NCBI GenBank assembly: GCA_032718475.1
Contig: JAUCBJ010008300.1
Location: 17,501 to 81,500, forward strand
Length of the DNA stretch: 64,000 nt
Origin: Nemertoderma westbladi
Taxonomy: Eukaryota > Xenacoelomorpha > Nemertodermatida > Nemertodermatidae
Direction of reading: 5' to 3'
This document shows, one piece after another, positions 23,234 to 36,099 of the stretch (its first letter is position 1; each line of letters opens with the position of its first letter). The position numbers and the translations under genes are program-made. The notes beneath the pieces were generated by a model. It saw only the letters and a list, made by a program, of their open reading frames with translations. It did no database searches and was not told where the DNA came from.

Positions 23234-23395
23234 ACTGAAATCCGAATGCGAAAATTCTATTCGAAATCGACTCGAAAGAAAAGGCACTAAAGAAACAAAT
23301 AAACGCGGTAACTCCAACATATATTTGGAATTCTTGATATAATCATTGTAACTACAAATAAATATCATCCGCGTTTCCCCTACCAGACGTGCGTC

Positions 23396-23698
23396 TTGGG
23401 TATTATTACGGTAAATGCCCTAGACCCAGCCAATAAACGGAAAGACATAAACATCCACGGAAACGTTGTGTTAAATACAGTTGTGTTCGTTATATTTACT
23501 GGAGTTTCGAGCGAAACTTGTGACGTATCACCTATGCTCACTCGGCTCGAACGATCCTGGAGTAAACCTACGATCAGAGTCCCGGAATACTCGGTCAAAC
23601 CTCCTCATTCCTTAGTTGGACCTCAGACCTGCGATCTTGGTGGTGTCGCGGATCCTCGCGGACTGTATTCACTGTTCAAAGATCTAGTGCTACCCTAA
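23396..23698 (+). CDS. Exon-like open frame of unknown function in the BEL 3' region
   Basis: The frame is open from 23312 to the TAA at 23696-23698, but its first ATG is only at 23533. A TTTCCCCTACCAG acceptor-like sequence ends at 23386, so the coding part may be an exon reached by splicing. Predicted features are a hydrophobic strand region (VVLNTVVFVIFTGV) followed by a proline-rich and tryptophan-containing C-terminal half. It is in the same frame as the ORF at 22901. No family is recognised. Confidence 0.25.
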   Translation: MGIITVNALDPANKRKDINIHGNVVLNTVVFVIFTGVSSETCDVSPMLTRLERSWSKPTIRVPEYSVKPPHSLVGPQTCDLGGVADPRGLYSLFKDLVLP

Positions 23699-24005
23699 CA
23701 ATTAATCGGTAACACTCCGACAGTGATTTCTAGCTAGCCGCCCATCTTACCTAGCCGGATTGTGACGCGGACACCTAATATCACTATCCAACCGTATGGT
23801 CGTCCACGTTTAACGCGATACAACCCCTCATCAAGGTGAAGGAGAGCGTTGTACGAAACGAGTTAAACGCTATTTTATAAAGATCAAAAAGGAAACCTGC
23901 GTTTGTTCAGATAAACGTAAGTTATAACAGTGAGTCCAATCGATAAACGAATTGGCCTTATCTCAATTCGATTGGGAAATCCAGAATCTCTAAGAAGTTA
24001 TCGAA

Positions 24006-24259
24006 CTTGGACGATCCTATTCTCTGCGAGAGTTTTTGGATGAACGTATCCAGCTACGAGCGGAGGAAAATCAGCTCGAGGAGAAGCATATCGAAACGGC
24101 AGATGCCTCGAACACAATCCTACACCTTCTGATGCAATCATATTGCACCCTTCACCCAGGAGTTATGGCCCTCCTAGTAAAGTGGCTCCCCCCAAAGAGA
24201 AAAAGACTCTTGCTAGCCTCAAAAAACTGCGTAAACGCCGTCTGCGTAAGAAAGACTAA
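24006..24259 (+). other. Possible C-terminal exon with basic tail, before the 3' LTR
   Basis: One frame from 24006 reads an acidic, coiled-coil-like stretch (LREFLDERIQLRAEENQLEE) and then runs on into the LTR. A second frame, open from at least 24088 and ending at the TAA at 24257-24259, gives a proline-rich segment and a strongly basic end (KKLRKRRLRKKD). A frameshift between them would give a protein with a coiled coil and a nucleic-acid-binding tail. I see no direct proof that either is translated. Confidence 0.2.
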
Positions 24260-24329
24260 CTGTTTAGAGTATCTTTATGTTTTAGAAACTGTGATTTTTA
24301 TATTTTATAGACTGAAAATCCCATTTTCT

Positions 24330-24337
24330 GGGAGCGG
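24330..24337 (+). other. Polypurine tract GGGAGCGG
   Basis: A short purine-rich run directly abuts the 3' LTR and is preceded by T-rich sequence (CCATTTTCT), as expected of a plus-strand priming site. It is short and contains one C, so it is not a strong example. Confidence 0.5.
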
Positions 24338-25566
24338 TGTAAAAGCTTTTACTGAATTGTCCGGTTATTTTTCCTTATTTTTCCCGTAAAGTACTCTGTA
24401 GTTGGTTTACCAGGCATAAAAAGGCCGTGTCCTTGCTGTACTGGTGTTTTAGCGGACATAAAAGCTATTTCTTCTGTATTTGTACTTTAGAGGACATAAT
24501 CCGTAATTCCGTGACGTAAAAGCTCGATACTCTTGAAAACAGTGTCGCTACCATGACGACGGCTAGCAGCTGATATTGCCACGTCGACGTTTCTTTGTTT
24601 CTCTGTTCTCTCGTTGTTCATGTTGACCAATCAGAGCGTTTGTGATCTCTGTGTTGGAGGTATATACAGAAACTCAGTAGTTCAGTGTTATGTTTTTGTC
24701 CAGAGCCTAAGAACCGGCTTTGGCACCTCCGTGTTTTAGTTTTTAGTCTTACACTAGTAGGTTTAATTATAAAGGGCATATATCCTTTAACGCACCTACC
24801 TGACTCATGGAATCACTGCATACTGATGACTGATGTCTGCATACTGCAGTACTGCATACACTGCATACTGTGTAACATTGTGCATACCTTTATATTGTTA
24901 TACTGCTATTTACCGTCAGTTCTTCATAATATGGTTGATGAATAATTATATTTGGAATAACGATAAACAACCCCGAAACCCAATATTCTTGATATACCGA
25001 AGGTAAGAGAGAAGGGTTACAGATAAACGATTGTGACTTATGTTAAAGTGGTTTGAAGTGAATCTAATGTTATTTGATAGACCCTACATGATTCAGTCTG
25101 TGTTCCTTTTATATGTGACTAAAATCAGTGAAGATTGGCAGATTAGTGTGCAGTATTGTGCAGCATTGTGTATGAGTGAGTCTGTTAAAGAAGCAATTCC
25201 TAAAGAATGCGCCATATATGTGAATTATAATTAAGCCATATCGTTGTGAGTAGTTTAAGTCATAACTCTGTTTATATAGATAAAGCGCCACGTCCTAAAG
25301 GAACTGTTAATATTCCCGAAGGTGAATAATATTGTCAGAGATTATATAATACTGTCAGTCGAATAATACATTAGGCTTACATAGCAATAAAATTAAACCG
25401 TCGAACCCAATCTCCCGGGAATATCCAGCGGGTGAATGGTCGCGCACGGATTGGTTTCGACTAGTGTAGTGAATCAAATACTTGTCAAAGACTAAAAACT
25501 GATTTAATATCTAGAAGACATCTTAATTTGGTGGGTTAAACTGCCAAAGGTCTGAAAGCGCGAACA
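24338..25566 (+). repeat. 3' LTR of the BEL/Pao-like element
   Basis: The LTR is 1229 bp at a constant offset of 9533 from the 5' LTR. I saw no substitution or indel in the stretches compared, including all recurrent open frames. The poly(A) signal is at 25386-25391, and the LTR is followed by CTGTT and satellite. Confidence 0.95.
25386..25391 (+). terminator. Polyadenylation signal AATAAA in the 3' LTR
   Basis: This is the counterpart of 15853-15858 and the likely 3'-end signal for full-length transcripts of the element. Confidence 0.5.
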
Positions 25567-25571
25567 CTGTT
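25567..25571. repeat. Target site duplication CTGTT, right
   Basis: This is an exact copy of 14800-14804. The satellite resumes with AATATTGTTGTATTC in the register expected from the paralogous empty site near 8612. Confidence 0.95.
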
Positions 25572-28500
25572 AATATTGTTGTATTCTATTGGAGTGTTTG
25601 CTTCGTCTTTCCCCAGGAGATGGATGAATTTTGATTGTGTCAGAACACCCCCTTTTTGAGGCTCTCAGAGTGAAGAGATAAGTAGCATATCTCCCTGTTA
25701 ATATTGTTGTGTTCTAGAATATTAATTATAGTTTCATCGTGTTGTCAAAGCGGCTGGAGCCAAAGATAATATGTAATGCAATAATTCAACTCAAATATCT
25801 CAGCTAGTTCATGAATATAATGAGTATTAAATCCTTGTCAAAATAATTGGTGTTTTTCAGCAATAATTTATTAAAATCTCCTCTGATTTTTTACAAAAAA
25901 CGACATCGATTTTCATATTCATGACTTCTAACCCACTCCAAGAGATAGACAATCTTAAATGGAAGTCAAAAGAGCAGGTAACACTTACATTTATAGAAGT
26001 AATCAGCTGTTCTTTGCTTCGTCTTTCCCCTGGAGATGGATGAATTTTGATTGCCTCGGAACACCCCCTTTTTGAGGCTCTCAGAGTGAAGATATAAGTA
26101 GCCTATCTCCCTGTTAATATTGTTGTGTTCTAGAATATGTATTATAGTTTCATCGTATTGCCAAAGCGGCTGGAGCCGAACTTAATATGTGATACAATAA
26201 TTCACCTCAAATTTCTCAGCTATTTCATGAATATAATGAGTATTAAAGCCATGTCAAAATCCTTGGTGTTTTTCAGCAATAATTTATTAAAATCTCCTCT
26301 GATTTTTTACAAAAAACGACATCGATTTTCATATTCATGACTTCTAACCCACTCCAAGAGATAGACAATCTTAAATGGAGGTCAAAAGAGCAGGTAACAC
26401 TTACATTTATAGAAGTAATCAGCTGTTCTTTGCTTCGTCTTTCCCCTGGAAATGGATGCATTTTGATTGTGTCAGAACACCCCCTTTTTGAGGCTCTCGG
26501 AGTAAAGAGATAAGTAGCATATATCTCCCTGTTAATATTGTTGTGTTCTAGAATATTAATTATAGTTTCATCGTGTTGCCAAAGCGGCTGGAGCCAAAGA
26601 TAATATGTAATGCAATAATTCACCTCAAATATCTCAGCTAGTTCATAAATATAATGAGTATTAAATCCTTGTCAAAATCCTTGGTGTTTTTCAGCAATAA
26701 TTTATTAAAATCTCCTCTGATTTTTTACAAAAAACGACATCGATTTTTATATTCATGACTTCTAACCCACTCCAAGAGATAGACAATCTTAAATGAAAGT
26801 CAAAAGAGCAGGTAACACTTACATTTATAGAAGTAATCAGCTGTTCTTTGCTTCGTCTTTCCCCTGGAGATGGATGAATTTGATTGCGTCGGAACACCCC
26901 CTTTTTGAGGCTTTCAGAGTGAAGATATAAGTAGCCTATCTCCCTGTTAATATTGTTGTGTTCTAGAATATTTAATATAGTTTCATCGTATTGCCAATGC
27001 GGCTGGAGCCCAAGTTAATATGTGATACAATAATTCACCTCAAATTTCTCAGCTATTTTATGAATATAATGAGTATTAAAGCCATGTCAAAATCCTTGGG
27101 CTTTCAGCAATAATTTATCAAAATATTCTCAGATTTTTTACAAAAAACGACATCGATTTTCATATTTATAACTTCTAACCCACTCCAAGAGATAGAGAAT
27201 CTTAAACGAAAGTCATAAGAACAGGTAACACTTACATTTATAGAAGTAATCAGCTGTAATTTGCTTCGTCTTTCCCCAGGAGATGGATGAATTTTGATTG
27301 CGTCGGAACACCCCCTTTCTGAAGCTCTCAGAGTGGAGAGATAAGTAGCCTATCTTCCTGTTAATATTGTTGTGTTCTAGAATATTTATTATAGTTTCAT
27401 CGTATAGCCAAAGCGGCTGGAGCCAAAGATAATATGTAATGCAATAATTCACCTCAAATATCTCAGCTAGTTCATGAATATAATGAGTATTAAATCTTTG
27501 TCAAAATCCTTGGTGTTTTTCAGCAATAATTTATTAAAATCTCCTCTGATTTTTTACAAAAAACGACATCGATTTTCATATTCATGACTTCTAACCCACT
27601 CCAAGAGATAGACAATCTTAAATGGAAGTCAAAAGAGCAGGTAACACTTACATTTATAGAAGTAATCAGCTGTTCTTTGCTTCGTCTTTCCCCTGGAGAT
27701 GGATGAATTTTGATTGCGTCGGAACACCCCCTTTTTGAGGCTCTCAGAGTGAAGATATAAGTAGCCTATCTCCCTGTTAATATTGTTGTATTCTATTGGA
27801 GTGTTTGCTTCGTCTTTCCCCAGGAGATGGATGAATTTTGATTGTGTCAGAACACCCCCTTTTTGAGGCTCTCAGAGTGAAGATATAAGTAGCCTATCTC
27901 CCTGTTAATATTGTTGTGTTCTAGAATATGTATTATAGTTTCATCGTATTGCCAAAGCGGCTGGAGCCGAACTTAATATGTGATACAATAATTCACCTCA
28001 AATTTCTCAGCTATTTCATGAATATAATGAGTATTAAAGCCATGTCAAAATCCTTGGTGTTTTTCAGCAATAATTTATTAAAATCTCCTCTGATTTTTTA
28101 CAAAAAACGACATCGATTTTCATATTCATGACTTCTAACCCACTCCAAGAGATAGACAATCTTAAATGGAGGTCAAAAGAGCAGGTAACACTTACATTTA
28201 TAGAAGTAATCAGCTGTTCTTTGCTTCGTCTTTCCCCTGGAAATGGATGCATTTTGATTGTGTCAGAACACCCCCTTTTTGAGGCTCTCGGAGTAAAGAG
28301 ATAAGTAGCATATATCTCCCTGTTAATATTGTTGTGTTCTAGAATATTAATTATAGTTTCATCGTGTTGCCAAAGCGGCTGGAGCCAAAGATAATATGTA
28401 ATGCAATAATTCACCTCAAATATCTCAGCTAGTTCATAAATATAATGAGTATTAAATCCTTGTCAAAATCCTTGGTGTTTTTCAGCAATAATTTATTAAA

Positions 28501-28590
28501 ATCTCCTCTGATTTTTTACAAAAAACGACATCGATTTTTATATTCATGACTTCTAACCCACTCCAATAGATAGACAATCTTAAATGAAAG
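25572..28590 (+). repeat. 3.0-kb higher-order unit, copy 1 (offset 3585 bp)
   Basis: Monomer order and diagnostic variants recur 3585 bp downstream at 29157-32175. Matching points include 26273/29858, 26691/30276, 27213/30798 and 28064/31649. A single-base deletion (GATTGTGTCAG to GATTGGTCAG at 29224) separates the start of the copies. A variant CCAATAGATAG at 28564/32149 is shared, after which the copies diverge. Confidence 0.75.
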
Positions 28591-29156
28591 TCAAAGGGAG
28601 CAGGTAACACTTACATTTATAGAAGTAATCAGCTGTTCTTTGCTTCGTCTTTCCCCTGGAGATGGATGAATTTTGATTGCGTCGGAACACCCCCTTTTTG
28701 AGGCTCTCAGAGTGAAGATATAAGTAGCCTATCTCCCTGTTAATATTGTTGTGTTCTAGAATATGTATTATAGTTTCATCGTATTGCCAAAGCGGCTGGA
28801 GCCGAACTTAATATGTGATACAATAATTCACCTCAAATTTCTCAGCTATTTCATGAATATAATGAGTATTAAAGCCATGTCAAAATCCTTGGTGTTTTTC
28901 AGCAATAATTTATGAAAATCTCCTCTGATTTTTTACAAAAAACGACATCGATTTTCATATTCATGACTTCTAACCCACTCCAAGAGATAGACAATCTTAA
29001 ATGGAAGTCAAAAGAGCAGGTAACACTTACATTTATAGAAGTAATCAGCTGTTCTTTGCTTCGTCTTTCCCCTGGAGATGGATGAATTTTGATTGCGTCG
29101 GAACACCCCCTTTTTGAGGCTCTCAGAGTGAAGATATAAGTAGCCTATCTCCCTGT

Positions 29157-32100
29157 TAATATTGTTGTATTCTATTGGAGTGTTTGCTTCGTCTTTCCCC
29201 AGGAGATGGATGAATTTTGATTGGTCAGAACACCCCCTTTTTGAGGCTCTCAGAGTGAAGAGATAAGTAGCATATCTCCCTGTTAATATTGTTGTGTTCT
29301 AGAATATTAATTATAGTTTCATCGTGTTGTCAAAGCGGCTGGAGCCAAAGATAATATGTAATGCAATAATTCAACTCAAATATCTCAGCTAGTTCATGAA
29401 TATAATGAGTATTAAATCCTTGTCAAAATAATTGGTGTTTTTCAGCAATAATTTATTAAAATCTCCTCTGATTTTTTACAAAAAACGACATCGATTTTCA
29501 TATTCATGACTTCTAACCCACTCCAAGAGATAGACAATCTTAAATGGAAGTCAAAAGAGCAGGTAACACTTACATTTATAGAAGTAATCAGCTGTTCTTT
29601 GCTTCGTCTTTCCCCTGGAGATGGATGAATTTTGATTGCCTCGGAACACCCCCTTTTTGAGGCTCTCAGAGTGAAGATATAAGTAGCCTATCTCCCTGTT
29701 AATATTGTTGTGTTCTAGAATATGTATTATAGTTTCATCGTATTGCCAAAGCGGCTGGAGCCGAACTTAATATGTGATACAATAATTCACCTCAAATTTC
29801 TCAGCTATTTCATGAATATAATGAGTATTAAAGCCATGTCAAAATCCTTGGTGTTTTTCAGCAATAATTTATTAAAATCTCCTCTGATTTTTTACAAAAA
29901 ACGACATCGATTTTCATATTCATGACTTCTAACCCACTCCAAGAGATAGACAATCTTAAATGGAGGTCAAAAGAGCAGGTAACACTTACATTTATAGAAG
30001 TAATCAGCTGTTCTTTGCTTCGTCTTTCCCCTGGAAATGGATGCATTTTGATTGTGTCAGAACACCCCCTTTTTGAGGCTCTCGGAGTAAAGAGATAAGT
30101 AGCATATATCTCCCTGTTAATATTGTTGTGTTCTAGAATATTAATTATAGTTTCATCGTGTTGCCAAAGCGGCTGGAGCCAAAGATAATATGTAATGCAA
30201 TAATTCACCTCAAATATCTCAGCTAGTTCATAAATATAATGAGTATTAAATCCTTGTCAAAATCCTTGGTGTTTTTCAGCAATAATTTATTAAAATCTCC
30301 TCTGATTTTTTACAAAAAACGACATCGATTTTTATATTCATGACTTCTAACCCACTCCAAGAGATAGACAATCTTAAATGAAAGTCAAAAGAGCAGGTAA
30401 CACTTACATTTATAGAAGTAATCAGCTGTTCTTTGCTTCGTCTTTCCCCTGGAGATGGATGAATTTGATTGCGTCGGAACACCCCCTTTTTGAGGCTTTC
30501 AGAGTGAAGATATAAGTAGCCTATCTCCCTGTTAATATTGTTGTGTTCTAGAATATTTAATATAGTTTCATCGTATTGCCAATGCGGCTGGAGCCCAAGT
30601 TAATATGTGATACAATAATTCACCTCAAATTTCTCAGCTATTTTATGAATATAATGAGTATTAAAGCCATGTCAAAATCCTTGGGCTTTCAGCAATAATT
30701 TATCAAAATATTCTCAGATTTTTTACAAAAAACGACATCGATTTTCATATTTATAACTTCTAACCCACTCCAAGAGATAGAGAATCTTAAACGAAAGTCA
30801 TAAGAACAGGTAACACTTACATTTATAGAAGTAATCAGCTGTAATTTGCTTCGTCTTTCCCCAGGAGATGGATGAATTTTGATTGCGTCGGAACACCCCC
30901 TTTCTGAAGCTCTCAGAGTGGAGAGATAAGTAGCCTATCTTCCTGTTAATATTGTTGTGTTCTAGAATATTTATTATAGTTTCATCGTATAGCCAAAGCG
31001 GCTGGAGCCAAAGATAATATGTAATGCAATAATTCACCTCAAATATCTCAGCTAGTTCATGAATATAATGAGTATTAAATCTTTGTCAAAATCCTTGGTG
31101 TTTTTCAGCAATAATTTATTAAAATCTCCTCTGATTTTTTACAAAAAACGACATCGATTTTCATATTCATGACTTCTAACCCACTCCAAGAGATAGACAA
31201 TCTTAAATGGAAGTCAAAAGAGCAGGTAACACTTACATTTATAGAAGTAATCAGCTGTTCTTTGCTTCGTCTTTCCCCTGGAGATGGATGAATTTTGATT
31301 GCGTCGGAACACCCCCTTTTTGAGGCTCTCAGAGTGAAGATATAAGTAGCCTATCTCCCTGTTAATATTGTTGTATTCTATTGGAGTGTTTGCTTCGTCT
31401 TTCCCCAGGAGATGGATGAATTTTGATTGTGTCAGAACACCCCCTTTTTGAGGCTCTCAGAGTGAAGATATAAGTAGCCTATCTCCCTGTTAATATTGTT
31501 GTGTTCTAGAATATGTATTATAGTTTCATCGTATTGCCAAAGCGGCTGGAGCCGAACTTAATATGTGATACAATAATTCACCTCAAATTTCTCAGCTATT
31601 TCATGAATATAATGAGTATTAAAGCCATGTCAAAATCCTTGGTGTTTTTCAGCAATAATTTATTAAAATCTCCTCTGATTTTTTACAAAAAACGACATCG
31701 ATTTTCATATTCATGACTTCTAACCCACTCCAAGAGATAGACAATCTTAAATGGAGGTCAAAAGAGCAGGTAACACTTACATTTATAGAAGTAATCAGCT
31801 GTTCTTTGCTTCGTCTTTCCCCTGGAAATGGATGCATTTTGATTGTGTCAGAACACCCCCTTTTTGAGGCTCTCGGAGTAAAGAGATAAGTAGCATATAT
31901 CTCCCTGTTAATATTGTTGTGTTCTAGAATATTAATTATAGTTTCATCGTGTTGCCAAAGCGGCTGGAGCCAAAGATAATATGTAATGCAATAATTCACC
32001 TCAAATATCTCAGCTAGTTCATAAATATAATGAGTATTAAATCCTTGTCAAAATCCTTGGTGTTTTTCAGCAATAATTTATTAAAATCTCCTCTGATTTT

Positions 32101-32175
32101 TTACAAAAAACGACATCGATTTTTATATTCATGACTTCTAACCCACTCCAATAGATAGACAATCTTAAATGAAAG
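29157..32175 (+). repeat. 3.0-kb higher-order unit, copy 2
   Basis: This is the partner of 25572-28590. The part from about 29157 to 30600 is also repeated at an offset of about 4414 bp (29722/34136, 29858/34272, 30276/34690), so the duplications overlap. Confidence 0.75.
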
Positions 32176-35100
32176 TCAAAAGAGCAGGTAACACTTACAT
32201 TTATAGAAGTAATCAGCTGTTCTTTGCTTCGTCTTTCCCCTGGAGATGGATGAATTTGATTGCGTCGGAACACCCCCTTTTTGAGGCTTTCAGAGTGAAG
32301 ATATAAGTAGCCTATCTCCCTGTTAATATTGTTGTGTTCTAGAATATTTAATATAGTTTCATCGTATTGCCAAAGCGGCTGGAGCCCAAGTTAATATGTG
32401 ATACAATAATTCACCTCAAATTTCTCAGCTATTTTATGAATATAATGAGTATTAAAGCCATGTCAAAATCCTTGGGCTTTCAGCATTAATTTATTCAAAT
32501 CTCCTCTGATTTTTTACAAAAACGACATCGATTTTCATATTTATAACTTCTAACCCACTCCACGAGATAGAGAATCTTAAACGAAAGTCTTAAGAACAGG
32601 TAACACTTACATTTATAGAAGTAATCAGCTGTAATTTGCTTCGTCTTTCCCCAGGAGATGGATGAATTTTGATTGCGTCGGAACACCCCCTTTCTGAGGC
32701 TCTCAGAGTGGAGAGATAAGTAGCCTATCTTCCTGTTAATATTGTTGTGTTCTAGAATATTTATTATAGTTTCATCGTATTGCCAAAGCGGCTGGAGCCG
32801 AAGTTAATATGTGATACAATAATTCACCTCAAATTTCTCAGCTATTTCATGAATATAATGAGTATTAAAGCCATGTCAAAATCCTTGGTGTTTTTCAGCA
32901 TTAATTTATTCAAATCTCCTCTGATTTTTTACAAAAAACGACATCAATTTTCATATTCATGACTTCTAACCCATTCCAAGAGATAGACAATCTTAAATGA
33001 AAGTCAAAGGGAGCAGGTAACACTTACATTTATAGAAGTAATCAGCTGTTCTTTGCTTCGTCTTTCCCCTGGAGATGGATGAAATTTGATTGCGTCGGAA
33101 CACCCCCTTTTTGAGGCTCTCAGAGTGAAGATATAAGTAGCCTATCTCCCTGTTAATATTGTTGTGTTCTAGAATATGTATTATAGTTTCATCGTATTGC
33201 CAAAGCGGCTGGAGCCGAACTTAATATGTGATACAATAATTCACCTCAAATTTCTCAGCTATTTCATGAATATAATGAGTATTAAAGCCATGTCAAAATC
33301 CTTGGTGTTTTTCAGCAATAATTTATGAAAATCTCCTCTGATTTTTTACAAAAAACAACATCGATTTTCATATTCATGACTTCTAACCCACTCCAAGAGA
33401 TAGACAATCTTAAATGGAAGTCAAAAGAGCAGGTAACACTTACATTTATAGAAGTAATCAGCTGTTCTTTGCTTCGTCTTTCCCCTGGAGATGGATGAAT
33501 TTTGATTGCGTCGGAACACCCCCTTTTTGAGGCTCTCAGAGTGAAGATATAAGTAGCCTATCTCCCTGTTAATATTGTTGTATTCTATTGGAGTGTTTGC
33601 TTCGTCTTTCCCCAGGAGATGGATGAATTTTGATTGTGTCAGAACACCCCCTTTTTGAGGCTCTCAGAGTGAAGAGATAAGTAGCATATCTCCCTGTTAA
33701 TATTGTTGTGTTCTAGAATATTAATTATAGTTTCATCGTGTTGTCAAAGCGGCTGGAGCCAAAGATAATATGTAATGCAATAATTCAACTCAAATATCTC
33801 AGCTAGTTCATGAATATAATGAGTATTAAATCCTTGTCAAAATAATTGGTGTTTTTCAGCAATAATTTATTAAAATCTCCTCTGATTTTTTACAAAAAAC
33901 GACATCGATTTTCATATTCATGACTTCTAACCCACTCCAAGAGATAGACAATCTTAAATGGAAGTCAAAAGAGCAGGTAACACTTACATTTATAGAAGTA
34001 ATCAGCTGTTCTTTGCTTCGTCTTTCCCCTGGAGATGGATGAATTTTGATTGCCTCGGAACACCCCCTTTTTGAGGCTCTCAGAGTGAAGATATAAGTAG
34101 CCTATCTCCCTGTTAATATTGTTGTGTTCTAGAATATGTATTATAGTTTCATCGTATTGCCAAAGCGGCTGGAGCCGAACTTAATATGTGATACAATAAT
34201 TCACCTCAAATTTCTCAGCTATTTCATGAATATAATGAGTATTAAAGCCATGTCAAAATCCTTGGTGTTTTTCAGCAATAATTTATTAAAATCTCCTCTG
34301 ATTTTTTACAAAAAACGACATCGATTTTCATATTCATGACTTCTAACCCACTCCAAGAGATAGACAATCTTAAATGGAGGTCAAAAGAGCAGGTAACACT
34401 TACATTTATAGAAGTAATCAGCTGTTCTTTGCTTCGTCTTTCCCCTGGAAATGGATGCATTTTGATTGTGTCAGAACACCCCCTTTTTGAGGCTCTCGGA
34501 GTAAAGAGATAAGTAGCATATATCTCCCTGTTAATATTGTTGTGTTCTAGAATATTAATTATAGTTTCATCGTGTTGCCAAAGCGGCTGGAGCCAAAGAT
34601 AATATGTAATGCAATAATTCACCTCAAATATCTCAGCTAGTTCATAAATATAATGAGTATTAAATCCTTGTCAAAATCCTTGGTGTTTTTCAGCAATAAT
34701 TTATTAAAATCTCCTCTGATTTTTTACAAAAAACGACATCGATTTTTATATTCATGACTTCTAACCCACTCCAAGAGATAGACAATCTTAAATGAAAGTC
34801 AAAAGAGCAGGTAACACTTACATTTATAGAAGTAATCAGCTGTTCTTTGCTTCGTCTTTCCCCTGGAGATGGATGAATTTGATTGCGTCGGAACACCCCC
34901 TTTTTGAGGCTTTCAGAGTGAAGATATAAGTAGCCTATCTCCCTGTTAATATTGTTGTGTTCTAGAATATTTAATATAGTTTCATCGTATTGCCAAAGCG
35001 ACTGGAGCCCAAGTTAATATTGTTGTTTTCTAGAATATTGAATATAGTTTCATCGTATTGCCAAAGCGGCTGGAGCCGAAGTTAATATGTGATACAATAA

Positions 35101-36099
35101 TTCACTTCAAATTTCTCAGCTATTTCATGAATATAATGAGTATTAAAGCCATGTCAAAATCCTAGGGGTTTTTCAGCAATAATTTATCAAAATATCCTCT
35201 GATTTTTTTCAAAAACCACATCGATTTTCATATTTATAACTTCTAACCCACTCCATGAGATATAGAATCTTAAATGAAAGTCAAAAGAACAGGTAACACT
35301 GGTAACACAGTGAAGAGATAAGTAGCCTTATCTCCCTGTTAATATTATTGTGTTCTAGAATATTTATTATAGTTTCATCGTATTGCCAAAGAGACTGGAG
35401 CTGAAATTAATATATAATGCAACAATTCACCTCAAGTATCTCAGCTATTTCATGAACATAATGAAGTATTAAATCCATGTCAAAATCCTTCGGGTTTTTC
35501 AGCAATAATTTATCAAAATATCCTCTGATTTTTTTCAAAAACCACATCGATTTTCATATTCATGACTTCTAACCCACTCCACGAGATAGACAATCTTAAA
35601 TGAAAGTCAAAACAGCAGGTAACACTTACATTTATAGAAGTAATCAGCTGTTCTTTGCTTCGTCTTTCCCCTGGAGATGGATGAATTTTGATTGCGTCGG
35701 AACACCCCCTTTTTGAGGCTCTCAGAGTGAAGATATAAGTAGCCTATCTCCCTGTTAATATTGTTGTGTTCTAGAATATTTATTATAGTTTCATCGTATT
35801 GCCAAAGCGGCTGGAGCCGAAGTTAATATGGGATACAATAATTCACCTCAAATTTCTCAGCTATTTCATGAATATAATGAGTATTAAAGCCATGTCAAAA
35901 TCCTTGGTGTTTTTCAGCATTAATTTATTAAAATCTCCTCTAATTTTTTACAAAAAACGACATCGATTTTCATATTCATGACTTCTAACCCACTCCAAGA
36001 GATAGACAATCTTAAATGAAAGTCAAAAGAGCAGGTAACACTTAAATTTATAGAAGTAATCAGCTGTTCTTTGCTTCGTATTTCCCCTGGAGATGGATG

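Larger units (their letters stand above)
14805..25566 (+). mobile_element. Complete non-autonomous BEL/Pao-like LTR retrotransposon
   Basis: The element is 10,762 bp long with two 1229-bp LTRs (14805-16033, 24338-25566) that begin TG and end CA, flanked by a 5-bp target duplication. The order is LTR, a 2.2-kb leader with tandem duplications, a Gag-protease ORF (18219-21269), a 3-kb AT-rich 3' region with small ORFs, a short purine tract GGGAGCGG, LTR. The three zinc knuckles and the DSGS protease followed by GWYLTGP are the family signature. Reverse transcriptase, most of RNase H and the integrase core are absent, so the copy depends on proteins from elsewhere. LTR identity and an intact target duplication point to a very recent insertion. 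Confidence 0.92.

Noticed and set aside
22901-23698. Retroviral-type envelope gene in the BEL element
   Set aside because: There is no signal peptide, fusion-peptide-like segment or terminal membrane anchor in either small ORF.
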